Shown here piece by piece: positions 32,832-42,984 of a DNA stretch of 64,000 bases (the stretch's first letter is position 1; every line of letters starts with the position of its first letter). The notes under the pieces are model-generated. The model had not been told where the DNA came from. It was given only the letters and a program-made list of their open reading frames with translations, and searched no databases. Position numbers and translations under genes: made by a program. The stretch comes from Anaerosalibacter sp. Marseille-P3206 (GTDB lineage Bacteria > Bacillota > Clostridia > Tissierellales > Sporanaerobacteraceae). The DNA is taken from NCBI RefSeq assembly GCF_900155565.1, contig NZ_FUHM01000002.1, positions 1,860,001 to 1,924,000 of the forward strand, given 5' to 3'.

Positions 32832-35800
32832 ATGAAATATACAAATATGATTAATCCAATAGAAGGATTTAAGTATTCTGCTAACATTAGATATGATTTG
32901 ATGCAAGACAATAGCATACTTCAATATATACCTACGCAGAATAGTTTAAAAATTTTTAGAGATATATTTAATGATATAACAAATGGAGGTATAGGAAACA
33001 AACAAGCGTCTAGACTAATATATGGTTCTTATGGGACAGGTAAATCTCATCTTATGACGATACTTGCTTCTATCTTAGGAAAGCTAAATTCAGAAAAAGC
33101 ATACTCAATTTTTGAACAGAAAGTAGCTTGTATAGATCATAAGCTAGCTAAGGATATTCATAATTACTTAGATATTTCATTGCCTTTTATTATAGTTCCT
33201 ATTGATGGTAGTTTTAACAAGTTTCATGAATGCATATATTATTCACTAACAAGAGCATTAGATGAGAAAAAAATTAATTATAAATTAAAAGATCCATATA
33301 TTGAGGCAACACAAATAATTAAAAATTGGAAGAAAGAAGGAAATTCGGATTTTTATCAGTTATTGGAGGACTCTTTTTCTAAATATGAAATATATGCTAA
33401 TGATTTAGTGACAGAATTAATGAATTTTAATCCAAAGGCTTTGGAAATATTTAAAAATATATTTTACGATATAACTTGTGGTGTTGAATATAGACCGAAG
33501 CCAGGAAACTTATATGAGAATTTAGATTATATTAATAGCGTTATATTAAAACAAGGATATAGGGGAATTATATTTATATTTGATGAATTTGGTAAGTATT
33601 TAGAAGATAATATTAAAGGTTTAAAGGTAAAAACCATTCAAGATTTTGCAGAGTATTGCGATCATAGCAATTTTGAAAACTATTTTTTACTTATTTCTCA
33701 TAAACAACTTTTACAATATGTAGAAGCAGATGATAGAGATGAATGGGAAAAAATCGAAAGTCGCTTTCAACCTGTTTCTTTTGAACAAAGTGTCGAAGAT
33801 ACAATGTATCTTATAAGCAATGTATTAATAAAAAAAGAGCCTATCTGGAGTAAATTTGTTCAAGAAAACAGCGATTATTTCCAACAAATTCTAAATGAAA
33901 CTTTAGATATAGGGTTTTATAAAAATTTAAGCAAAAATGATGTTAAAAATCTTTTGTATGGCAATTATCCACTTCATCCTATAGTTGGACAAACACTAAA
34001 CATTTTATCTAAAAAAATAGCTCAAAATGAACGAACTATTTTTACATTTTTAGCTAGTGAAGAAGAAAATAGTTTAGGTGACTTTTTAATAAAATATGAT
34101 GTGTCTGATTTTCATTTTGTAGGTGCAGATTTACTGTACGATTATTTTGAAGAGAACTTAACCAAAAACAAATCTTCTTTTGAGTATAGTGAATGGCTTG
34201 AAGTTAAAAATTCAATCAATAAATTAAACAAAAAGGATGATAATTATCATTTAAAAGTTAAAATTATTAAGTCGATTGGAATCATTAATATAGTAAATGA
34301 TTTCGATATCTTAAAACCAGATGATAAAACTTTAAGTTATATAATAGATGATGATGAGCAAGCTATTGTTAAAGCTATAAATGAAATGTTACAAAACAAA
34401 ATAATAATTTATCTTAGACAATATAAATACTATAGATTTTTTGACGTTAGTAGTGTAGATATCGAAGGATTAATATCTCAAACTATGGAAATATCAGATA
34501 ATACAGCTCAAGCTGTAGAATTATTAAATAGAAGATTTACACAGTTTCCAGTATTGCCAGATAAGTACAATGAAAAATATAAGATGATTAGATATTATTA
34601 TCCAATATACATATTAGATAGTGAAATAAACGAACTAGAAAAATTGTTGAATAAGAAATACTATGATGGTTTATTAGTTTATGTGATAACAAAAAAATCA
34701 AAAGAAGAAATACTTTCAGAGTTAAATGGAGAAAGAATAATATATGTTTTGAGAGATAATTCTTTTGAAATTATGGAAGAGTTAAAGAAATTAATAGCTA
34801 TTGAGTATTTATTGACTCAAGAAAAGAAGCTAAAAAAAGAGGATCCCAAATCTATTGTAGAGCTTGTAGAGTACAAAAAAGAAGTAGAAACTTATATAAA
34901 TAATTATACTATTGAATGGGCTAATCCAGCACAAGAAGATGTTTGTTATGTTGAAGATGAAAAAGTATTAGAAAAGATAAATTCTACAGGCAAATTATCT
35001 GAGTATATGTCAAGAGAAATGTTTAAGTATTTTGATAGAACATTGATTATAAATAATGAATTAATAAATAAAAACAAACTATCTAATCCTATGATAAAAG
35101 CTAGAAAAGAAATATGTAATGATTTATTACTACAAGAGGAAATGCTACCTTCTTTAGGATATAAAGAACTTTCTACAAATCATACTTTTATTCGTTCACT
35201 ATTAGAGCTAAATGGAATACTAAAGGAATCAGAAATAGTCATACCCGAGTTGGATAATCAAAATCTCAGACTGAAAAATACTCACTACACTATGAAAGAA
35301 ATAGATACATTTATAAGAAATGCAGAAAAAAATGAAATTAATTTAGGAGATATTTTTCATATATTAAAATCAAAACCTTATGGGTTAAGAGATGGTTATA
35401 TAGTTGTACTTTTAGCAGCAAGCTTAAGACAATATAAACATAATGCTTTGATAAGGTTAAAGGGAATAGATCAAGAACTAAGTGGAGATTTATTTGATAG
35501 AATAGCAAAATATCCAAATCAATACACTTTAATTATCCAGAATTGGGACAAAGAAAAAGAGGGATATATCCTATTTTTAGAAAGAAAATACCATAATTAT
35601 ATTGATGAATATGCCAAGAAGAAAAACAGATTAAAAGCATTGCACGATGGAATATTAAGTCACTACAAAAGCATTAGTAAGTTTGGGAGAACAACTGTTA
35701 ATCATGTAAAAGAATCTACCATAAAATACAGAAAAATAATAGAAATGGAAACCGAAAATTATAGGGATTTTTTCTTTAACAAGTTAAACGAATTAGGTAA

Positions 35801-36389
35801 AGATTATATTGAAACTGGATTTGTTATTTCAGATGTAAAAAAGGATTTAGAGTGTGCAGATATAAGATTAATAATAAGTACAGAAAAAGTAATACGTGAA
35901 GTATTTAAATTAGAAAAAAACAAAGGTATTGCTACTCAGTTTTTAGATTTATATAAAAAAAGGTGGAAAAAAAGAGTAGAGTTTAATCTAAATTATTTAA
36001 CGGGCAAGTTTATAAGAATGTTAGAAACAATGGATATTAACATGGATGATATTGACATAGTTAAGCAAATGGGATTATTGATTACAGGTTTTCAATTTAA
36101 TTATTGGAGTGATGAACAAAGCAAAGAATTTATTAATTCACTTAAAGAAATATACAATGATTTGGAAAAATCCAATGATAATTTTAAATTAGAAGATGGC
36201 GATATAAAAATAATATTAGAAGATGAAGATGGTACTACAAAAAGAGTTAAATTCAATAGAGAAGAGTTACCTGATAATGGACAAATCCTCAAAAATTTAA
36301 TTTCAACTAATATTGAAAACTTTGGACAAGCATTGAGTCATGATATGAAAAGACAAGTGTTATATGAAGTTTTAATGAAGTACATTTAA
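32832..36389 (+). CDS. Large P-loop ATPase, BrxC/PglY-like (first copy)
   Basis: 1185 residues. Walker A is GSYGTGKS (65-72) and Walker B is FIFDEFGKY with D251. These match the ATPase class of BrxC/PglY and similar defence NTPases. The rest (about 900 residues) is mostly helical with no recognised enzyme motif (for example YPLHPIVGQTLNILSKKIAQ, residues 376-395, common in this class). It probably uses ATP for sensing or moving along DNA. It differs strongly from the second giant ATPase at 43576. Confidence 0.82.
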   Translation: MKYTNMINPIEGFKYSANIRYDLMQDNSILQYIPTQNSLKIFRDIFNDITNGGIGNKQASRLIYGSYGTGKSHLMTILASILGKLNSEKAYSIFEQKVACIDHKLAKDIHNYLDISLPFIIVPIDGSFNKFHECIYYSLTRALDEKKINYKLKDPYIEATQIIKNWKKEGNSDFYQLLEDSFSKYEIYANDLVTELMNFNPKALEIFKNIFYDITCGVEYRPKPGNLYENLDYINSVILKQGYRGIIFIFDEFGKYLEDNIKGLKVKTIQDFAEYCDHSNFENYFLLISHKQLLQYVEADDRDEWEKIESRFQPVSFEQSVEDTMYLISNVLIKKEPIWSKFVQENSDYFQQILNETLDIGFYKNLSKNDVKNLLYGNYPLHPIVGQTLNILSKKIAQNERTIFTFLASEEENSLGDFLIKYDVSDFHFVGADLLYDYFEENLTKNKSSFEYSEWLEVKNSINKLNKKDDNYHLKVKIIKSIGIINIVNDFDILKPDDKTLSYIIDDDEQAIVKAINEMLQNKIIIYLRQYKYYRFFDVSSVDIEGLISQTMEISDNTAQAVELLNRRFTQFPVLPDKYNEKYKMIRYYYPIYILDSEINELEKLLNKKYYDGLLVYVITKKSKEEILSELNGERIIYVLRDNSFEIMEELKKLIAIEYLLTQEKKLKKEDPKSIVELVEYKKEVETYINNYTIEWANPAQEDVCYVEDEKVLEKINSTGKLSEYMSREMFKYFDRTLIINNELINKNKLSNPMIKARKEICNDLLLQEEMLPSLGYKELSTNHTFIRSLLELNGILKESEIVIPELDNQNLRLKNTHYTMKEIDTFIRNAEKNEINLGDIFHILKSKPYGLRDGYIVVLLAASLRQYKHNALIRLKGIDQELSGDLFDRIAKYPNQYTLIIQNWDKEKEGYILFLERKYHNYIDEYAKKKNRLKALHDGILSHYKSISKFGRTTVNHVKESTIKYRKIIEMETENYRDFFFNKLNELGKDYIETGFVISDVKKDLECADIRLIISTEKVIREVFKLEKNKGIATQFLDLYKKRWKKRVEFNLNYLTGKFIRMLETMDINMDDIDIVKQMGLLITGFQFNYWSDEQSKEFINSLKEIYNDLEKSNDNFKLEDGDIKIILEDEDGTTKRVKFNREELPDNGQILKNLISTNIENFGQALSHDMKRQVLYEVLMKYI

Positions 36390-36410
36390 TTATTAGGAAG
36401 GATAGTTTCC

Positions 36411-38873
36411 ATGTTAGAAAAATACCTATATAAAGAATGGAACAAAATTGAATATACTACTAGAGTATTATCAATAAAAAATATATGTAATAAATTATCT
36501 CTTATATATGGTAAACCATCAGAAACATTTGTTGATTTTGTCAAACAATATTTTGTAGAAAATAAGGATGCTATTTTTGTTAATGGTAATCAAATAATAG
36601 ATAAAAAGACATTAATAAATAAAAATATTAATAGCCTTCAAGAACTATACAATATATTACTTAATGAGTATTTTGTAATGGATATTGATATAAAGTTTCT
36701 ATCATTAGACATTATTAAACCTAAAAAGGCTGAAACAGATATAGTAAAATATTTACCATTTCCAGAAGAGTTATTTAACAATTTTTACAAGGCCACAAAT
36801 ATATTGAATGATATAAAGGATAATGATAATGAAAAAGCAAATGTTATATTTAATTATTTAAGTAAGCAAAAGATGCCGGCTAATATATATGATATTTATC
36901 TGAATTTAACAGGTGCACTTATTGATATAACTATTCGAGATTTATTTAATATATTGAATAATTGTAGAAACTTTGTTCATTATAAAGAATATTGGACAGT
37001 AAAAGGTATAAAAAGAACTTTTTCTGAACAAATACAGCTTAATCAATGGCTACATACTAGATTATTGAAAACGCCAAGTTATGAACTAGTCAATACATAT
37101 ATAGATAATGTTTTTGATGATAAAATGGAAATTTCAATAGACAAAGTGATAGACGATGTGGAAATACTAGGTATAGAAATAAGCAAAAAAAGAATAGAAG
37201 ATTTACTTATTGAACGAAATTATACTGAAGTATTTCCAGGATGCTGGTTAATACACGAAGAATTAGATTCATTAGGTAGATTTAGTTTAAAAAAACAATG
37301 GGAATTAACATGCTCAAGTCTTTTGAAAAGTATTAAAAACAAAAGAAATATTGATATATTTTATAGAAGAATATTAAAGGGTGAAACACTAGGTTCCATA
37401 GGAGATAGCTTAGATATAACAAGGGAAAGAGTTAGGCAGATAGAGAAAAAAATAAGAAAGAAAATGACGCATAGGAGTTATTCTAAATATATTAGACCTT
37501 TTTATAACTGGTTTATAGACAAGCTTAAGTTAGAAAAAATTATAGACTTATCTACCATTGGTATTACAGAAGAAGAATATAGATTATTTGATTTAATAAT
37601 CAATAATTATTTTGAAAATAAAAATGTATGTAGGATAATGGATGGCATAGTAATTTTTAAACCTGAATATGAAAGAATTATCACAGAATTAAATAAAATT
37701 ACTATTGATAGTAAGATAATTTCTCTAGAAGAGATTCCATTTGCATCTGGTTTTAGTAAACACATAGATAATTATATTAGGGTTTTACAAGAATATATAG
37801 GTATGACTAAAATAGACGAAAATAAATATTTTTATACAGGCAAGAAACCAACAAACGAAGAAGAAATATACATAATCATTTATAAATCAGGTCGACCTTT
37901 ACACTATAGTGAGGTAGAAGTTGCAGCAGAAAAATTCAAATTACCTTTGAGTACAGAACCAGGAAGAAATACCTTAGCAACTATGCAAAGGGATAATTTA
38001 CTAAGAAGGGTGGCACCTGGAACTTATGGCTTGAAGGAATGGGGGATTCCTAAACATATATATATAACTGATTTGATATACAAGGTTTTAGAAGAAGCAG
38101 GTAGGCCATTGTATTATGAAGAATTATTTTCTGAAGTTAAAAGACGTAGGTTTGATAAGATCAAAGAACGATCAGTTCAATACTACTTAGCAACTCATGA
38201 AGAAGTTGCTTATATATATACAAAACAATATATTTTAACTGAGTGGGTTGATGAACCAGAAAGGCTAGCTAAGTATGGAGTGGATATCACAAAAATTCAG
38301 AATGATACTTTGTTATATAATAACAAGGTAATTTTAGATGTTATAAAATTAAATGAAATTTATATAACAAAATATAAACTTTCTGAAGCTTGTAAGAAAT
38401 CTTCTAGTTTGCGTATAAGTAGACATGTTAACTTTAATTTTGATAGAAGGATTGTAGTTATTGATAGGAATGAAAAGTTACATTTTCAATCTTATAGTTC
38501 AGATACTATAACAGGTATTAATAGATGGACTTGTATACCTGATATTGATGAAGTGTTTTACATGGAATTTATAAATGAAAAGGTAGCTCGCTTTTTATCT
38601 GTTAGTGGTTTAAATGAGTATAAACCTATAGAAGAAAACTTATTACTAGAAGCAGAAGAATTTTGGACAAGAAGTATGGAAGAGTTATTAGAAAACGAAG
38701 AAAAAGACGAAGAAATAATAGATGAAATTCTATCAAAAGAAAGTTTGTTAGCATTTGGACTTGAAAAAGGTTATGTATATTATGAAACAATAGAAAAGCT
38801 AGTAGACTTAGGTTATAACCCTAGAGAATTGTTATATGAATTAAATGATAGAGGCATAATAGTAAATTATTAG
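36411..38873 (+). CDS. Sigma-region-4/HARE-HTH protein of defence operon
   Basis: 820 residues. About residues 324-351 form a sigma-70 region 4.2-like helix-turn-helix (GETLGSIGDSLDITRERVRQ, then IEKKIRKKM). Around residues 482-545 and 555-610 lie two winged-helix units similar to HARE-HTH (IIYKSGRPLHYSEVEVAAEK ... RRVAPGTYGLKEW; VLEEAGRPLYYEELFSEVKR). The last 40 residues (KGYVYYETIEKLVDLGYNPR) look like sigma region 1.1. There is no region 2, so it is not a working sigma factor. It is likely a DNA-binding or regulatory subunit. Confidence 0.75.
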   Translation: MLEKYLYKEWNKIEYTTRVLSIKNICNKLSLIYGKPSETFVDFVKQYFVENKDAIFVNGNQIIDKKTLINKNINSLQELYNILLNEYFVMDIDIKFLSLDIIKPKKAETDIVKYLPFPEELFNNFYKATNILNDIKDNDNEKANVIFNYLSKQKMPANIYDIYLNLTGALIDITIRDLFNILNNCRNFVHYKEYWTVKGIKRTFSEQIQLNQWLHTRLLKTPSYELVNTYIDNVFDDKMEISIDKVIDDVEILGIEISKKRIEDLLIERNYTEVFPGCWLIHEELDSLGRFSLKKQWELTCSSLLKSIKNKRNIDIFYRRILKGETLGSIGDSLDITRERVRQIEKKIRKKMTHRSYSKYIRPFYNWFIDKLKLEKIIDLSTIGITEEEYRLFDLIINNYFENKNVCRIMDGIVIFKPEYERIITELNKITIDSKIISLEEIPFASGFSKHIDNYIRVLQEYIGMTKIDENKYFYTGKKPTNEEEIYIIIYKSGRPLHYSEVEVAAEKFKLPLSTEPGRNTLATMQRDNLLRRVAPGTYGLKEWGIPKHIYITDLIYKVLEEAGRPLYYEELFSEVKRRRFDKIKERSVQYYLATHEEVAYIYTKQYILTEWVDEPERLAKYGVDITKIQNDTLLYNNKVILDVIKLNEIYITKYKLSEACKKSSSLRISRHVNFNFDRRIVVIDRNEKLHFQSYSSDTITGINRWTCIPDIDEVFYMEFINEKVARFLSVSGLNEYKPIEENLLLEAEEFWTRSMEELLENEEKDEEIIDEILSKESLLAFGLEKGYVYYETIEKLVDLGYNPRELLYELNDRGIIVNY

Positions 38874-38884
38874 GTGGGAGTAAA

Positions 38885-40474
38885 ATGGATGAACTAATTA
38901 AAAAAAGAATACAAAACACTATTTCAAAATTAGGAACAAAAGTAATTAATACTAAGTATTTTCCAACATACATGAATCAGGATAATTTTAAAATATCTCA
39001 AAGAGAATTAGAAGATTATCTAAAAAATGAAGGTTATATATCTATTTCAGATAATTATATGTTTTATAAACCCGATTTTATTAAATACTGTACTGAAAAC
39101 AACTTGAATACTATAAGTAAACTCAAAAAGCATATATTTGTAGATAGTGGTGTGCCATATATAACTTTATCAGACCTTCAATTGCAAGATATATTAAAAA
39201 AGGATTTAGAAGATAATTCAAAAGATAAGTATACTTATTCTAATAATGAATTAGTTAAAAGCAATATTATAGCAGAACATCTAGGAGAAAGTTTCTATAT
39301 TAATAATAGAAAAGATTTAATAGAATACGGTCTTAAAAAAACATATATATCCTATGATTTAATTGAAGATTTTTGTGATGTTTTTCCAAAGGAAAATCGT
39401 TTTGAGATTACATATCTATTACAAGATAGAGATATTGAACTATCATCAAAGAAAATTGATTATCATATCAATTATTTAGATGAGTTTGAGAAAGTGGCTG
39501 AAGAGGAAGATGAGGGGATCTTAAGTGATAATTTATATGAAAATAAATTTTTAGAATACAAAAACAATAATTTAATTAATGAAAACATAAATATAAAAGA
39601 GAAAAATTTAATAATTAATTTAAGATTAAATGAAATAATTGCTACATTCATTAATTTAGGTTATTTTGGAGATAAGATTAGTTATTCAGTAGCAAAAGAA
39701 TATTTTTTGCCTAAGCATTTAATGGAATTTGAAAAAATAAATTTAATTAAGAAGAATTCTAAAAAAAAGAAAAGGTCATCTTACATAGTAACTGAAGAAT
39801 GTTTAAAAATATCTAATAAGTTAATTTCATTAACAGAAGTTAAACCACATAGGGATTTATTTATGGATACTGAATTAGGGAAGAATGAAAACATTGATTT
39901 TTTATTTAAGCAAATAAAAAATGATTTTGTAGAAGTATTAAACAAATTTGATAGTTTTAGATTTTTATTTAATTTAATTAAAGATATAAACTTGATTGAA
40001 AAGTATTCTATGATGGACATTTTAAAATATTGTATTGTAAATGGATATAATAAGGAATTTTTATGGATTTTTATTGGCAAAGGAGCTTCGGGAGGTAAAG
40101 GATCCATATACAATGGTAAAGATATTTGTTGTTTAAATATGAGGAATGATTTAGACAAAAATTCTAATACAAATTGTATAAGGTGTTATAAAAAATATGG
40201 TATAAATAAATCTAATTATAAAAAAGTCCTTTTAAATATAAGGGAGAATAGAGCTAATAAAATATATAAAGAAATAGAAAACAATGTAGAAGAATTAGAA
40301 CTATTAATAGATGATCCTATTTCGCTAAAGTTTTTGGTGAGATTTGGAACAACTTACTACAATAAAAATATTCTAAGGGCAATGGGACTAATTAATTCCA
40401 AAGCATATATGAAAAGTAGTGGAGGGTATTGCCCATTGTTAGATGAATGGAGAATGGATGATAATGAGATATAA
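38885..40474 (+). CDS. Uncharacterised defence-operon protein with sigma-1.1-like segment
   Basis: 529 residues, no family recognised. Around residues 146-195 is a segment (LIEYGLKKTYISYDLIEDFC, then EITYLLQDRDIELSS) that resembles sigma-70 region 1.1 and the C-terminus of the preceding protein. Near residues 415-440 a Cys cluster (KDICCLNMRNDLD, then NCIRCYKKYG) may bind a metal. A helical, lysine-rich middle links them. It overlaps the start of the PAPS-reductase-like gene. Confidence 0.62.
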   Translation: MDELIKKRIQNTISKLGTKVINTKYFPTYMNQDNFKISQRELEDYLKNEGYISISDNYMFYKPDFIKYCTENNLNTISKLKKHIFVDSGVPYITLSDLQLQDILKKDLEDNSKDKYTYSNNELVKSNIIAEHLGESFYINNRKDLIEYGLKKTYISYDLIEDFCDVFPKENRFEITYLLQDRDIELSSKKIDYHINYLDEFEKVAEEEDEGILSDNLYENKFLEYKNNNLINENINIKEKNLIINLRLNEIIATFINLGYFGDKISYSVAKEYFLPKHLMEFEKINLIKKNSKKKKRSSYIVTEECLKISNKLISLTEVKPHRDLFMDTELGKNENIDFLFKQIKNDFVEVLNKFDSFRFLFNLIKDINLIEKYSMMDILKYCIVNGYNKEFLWIFIGKGASGGKGSIYNGKDICCLNMRNDLDKNSNTNCIRCYKKYGINKSNYKKVLLNIRENRANKIYKEIENNVEELELLIDDPISLKFLVRFGTTYYNKNILRAMGLINSKAYMKSSGGYCPLLDEWRMDDNEI

Positions 40475-42161
40475 ATGTAATATTTGTGGAGCTTTTTCTC
40501 ATGAAGAAAGATGTAAAACATGTGGAGAAGATTCTGATATGGAAAAGGTTCAAGTTCCATATTGTAAATATTGTAAAATGCCTGTATGGGGTACAGATTC
40601 AGATGGAAGATGTGATATATGTGGTAATTATATAGAAGAATATTATGGAGATATTATACCAGTTTTTTTAGAAGAGAAAGTACTTCTTTCTGTTATATAT
40701 GATAAAGAAATATATAAACAGCCTGTATGGAGTTTGGGTAGTAATAGATATTTAATAGATAATAAAAAGAAAAGATTAAATATTAACAAAATAAAAGACA
40801 CTAAAGAAATATCGAAAAAATATTATGATTTAATTGAAACGTTAGATCTAGAAACTTTAATAAATAAGGAAAATGAGTTTATAGAAAGATTTATTAAAGC
40901 AAATAAAGAGAGATTTTTGGAATTAGAAATTGAAGGGCATGAATATGTAGTAGATGTTTTTAATGCAAATAAGAATAGAATAGCATTTGTTTCATTTAGC
41001 GGGGGAAAAGACAGTATAGTTGTATCGGATATTGTAAGACAAGCATTATCTAAAAACAACATTTTACACATATTTGGTAATACAACATTAGAAATGAAGA
41101 ATACAATAGAATTTATTGATGAATTTAAAAAGGAAAATCCATCAATTCCATTTATTGAGGTTAAATCGGATAAAGATTTTATGAAATTATGTGAAGAAAT
41201 AGGTCCACCAACGCGTATAAGAGGTTGGTGTTGTTCAATATTTAAATCAGGACCAATATCTCAAATATTAAATACCATAACTTATGAGGATAATGGAATA
41301 AAACATGATAAATTTTTAACTTTTTATGGGGTTAGAGCTGAAGAATCATCAGCTAGAAATAAATATGGCAGAACTTCTAATAGCCCTAAAATAACATCTC
41401 AAAAGGTAGTTTCACCTGTATATGGATGGCTAGACTATGATATATGGCTATATATTCTTACAAGAAGATTAAAATATAATTATGCATACAGATTAGGTTA
41501 TAGAAGAGTAGGTTGTTGGTGTTGTCCAAATAATTCAAAGTGGTCAGAGTTTTTAAATAATATATATTATGAAAATTTACAATTACAATGGACTGAGTTT
41601 TTGTATAATTTTGCACAAAAAATCGGTAAAAAAGATTATAAAGAATATGTAGATGGTGGTTATTGGAAGGCTAGACATGGTGGTGCAGGATTAAATAATG
41701 ACCATACTAAAATTGATAAAACACCATGTGTAGATAAAAAATATGAAAATTTTATTATACAAAAATCATATTCTGATTGTTTTGACGAATATCTTAAGCC
41801 ATTTGGTAGTATTAAAAAAAGTGTTAAAAATGAAATGGTTGATATTTTAGTATATGATGGAAAAAGTAATAAAAAACTATTTGAAATTGAAACAAGATAT
41901 GATTCAAAAATAATTAAATTTATGCCTTATGTAACAAAAAATGTAACCCTTCTTAAACAAAGATTTGAGTGTCAATTAAGAAAATATCAATTATGCATTA
42001 AATGTTCAGCTTGTGATAGTGTATGCTCAAGAGGTGCTATATCTACTTTCAATAATATCTATAAGATAGATAGTAATAAATGTATTCATTGTTTAAAGTG
42101 CATAGCAAAGTTTAATGGTGGTTGCTTAATGAATGAAGTACTAATAAAAAAGGAGGAATAA
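40464..42161 (+). CDS. brxP: PAPS reductase/DndC-SspD-like protein (BrxP-like)
   Basis: 565 residues; ATG 40464 is preferred, with 40443 and 40458 also possible. N-terminal zinc ribbons (CNICG/CKTCG and CKYCK/CDICG) precede a PP-loop domain with SGGKDS (179-184), GWCCSIFKSGP, YGVRAEESSARN and GYRRVGCWCCPNNSKWSE. The C-terminus is a ferredoxin-like domain with two CxxCxxxC sets (CIKCSACDSVC, CIHCLKC). Family logic: ATP activates the target, and a sulfur atom is added with Fe-S help. In BREX type 4 such a gene (brxP) replaces the DNA methylase; related DndC/SspD proteins act in DNA phosphorothioation. Confidence 0.83.
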   Translation: MRYKCNICGAFSHEERCKTCGEDSDMEKVQVPYCKYCKMPVWGTDSDGRCDICGNYIEEYYGDIIPVFLEEKVLLSVIYDKEIYKQPVWSLGSNRYLIDNKKKRLNINKIKDTKEISKKYYDLIETLDLETLINKENEFIERFIKANKERFLELEIEGHEYVVDVFNANKNRIAFVSFSGGKDSIVVSDIVRQALSKNNILHIFGNTTLEMKNTIEFIDEFKKENPSIPFIEVKSDKDFMKLCEEIGPPTRIRGWCCSIFKSGPISQILNTITYEDNGIKHDKFLTFYGVRAEESSARNKYGRTSNSPKITSQKVVSPVYGWLDYDIWLYILTRRLKYNYAYRLGYRRVGCWCCPNNSKWSEFLNNIYYENLQLQWTEFLYNFAQKIGKKDYKEYVDGGYWKARHGGAGLNNDHTKIDKTPCVDKKYENFIIQKSYSDCFDEYLKPFGSIKKSVKNEMVDILVYDGKSNKKLFEIETRYDSKIIKFMPYVTKNVTLLKQRFECQLRKYQLCIKCSACDSVCSRGAISTFNNIYKIDSNKCIHCLKCIAKFNGGCLMNEVLIKKEE

Positions 42162-42162
42162 A

Positions 42163-42984
42163 ATGAATAGCGGTCATTCAGGTCAGGGGTTTAAGTTTGA
42201 TATACCATTGATACTTAAGTTATTAAGTGATATTAATTGTGGTTATAAAATCAAAGCTGAATTAGCAAGGGAAAATGGGCTTGGAGATCAAAAAATTGAT
42301 AGTTATGTTGAATATTTAGGTAAAGTAGATTTAATAACAAGAAATGAACAAAATGAATATTTAGTAACTTATTTTGGTTCTAATATACTTAAATTAAAAA
42401 ATAATTATAACTTTTTAGAGCCCCTATTATTATATAAATTGGCTAGAGGTGAAGAAAATGGTGGCCATTTATACTTTTCAGCTTTAATAAATTTTATACT
42501 TTATGATATAGCTTTTAAAATAAATAATAAAACTACTATTGCGGATATTGAAAAAGGATTTGAAATTCAGTTTCCAAATATTAATTATTCAAAAAAATTT
42601 GCATTATTAAAACAAGCCTTAAATCAAGGATTATGTGATAATACTACAGGTTTTGGCAAGATGGGAATGGTTGTAAACAAAGATGGATTATATGAAATCT
42701 CAGGATATATTCCACACAAATTAGTAACAGCATATATTTTTTACGATAATTGGCCAAAGTCAAGAGCAGCATTGAAACTTGCTGAATTGCCAACTAAAGA
42801 TTATTTCCCTGCAAAAATATTTTTCATGGGACAAGACTTATTATACGAACAAATACATTATTTAGTAGATGATAGGATTCTTTATTTAGAACAAGAAGCA
42901 GGATTAAATCAAATCAGTCTTTCACCGGAATTAGATGCAGACAAAATACTTGATAGGATTGTAGAAATATGCATATCCAATTGA
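42163..42984 (+). CDS. Uncharacterised defence-operon protein, winged-helix-like
   Basis: 273 residues two bases after the BrxP-like gene, with AAAGGAGGAATAAA. The N-terminal 75 residues look like a winged helix (PLILKLLSDINCGYKIKAEL, IDSYVEYLGKVDLITRNEQN, EYLVTYFGSNIL). The C-terminal part has KMGMVVNKDGLYEISGYIPH. It is not DUF4007. It overlaps the small ATPase gene by 16 bases, so the two are made together. DNA-binding partner is a guess from the fold. Confidence 0.65.
   Translation: MNSGHSGQGFKFDIPLILKLLSDINCGYKIKAELARENGLGDQKIDSYVEYLGKVDLITRNEQNEYLVTYFGSNILKLKNNYNFLEPLLLYKLARGEENGGHLYFSALINFILYDIAFKINNKTTIADIEKGFEIQFPNINYSKKFALLKQALNQGLCDNTTGFGKMGMVVNKDGLYEISGYIPHKLVTAYIFYDNWPKSRAALKLAELPTKDYFPAKIFFMGQDLLYEQIHYLVDDRILYLEQEAGLNQISLSPELDADKILDRIVEICISN

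Noticed and set aside
36411..38873. A true sigma factor
   Set aside because: It has a region 4-like HTH and possibly a 1.1-like end but no region 2 (core binding and -10 recognition), and it is far too long.
42163..42984. Second DUF4007 protein
   Set aside because: It lacks the LGIGRVMVTSLRYW-type block and the WYWFFN motif seen in the first gene; only a winged-helix-like start is in common.
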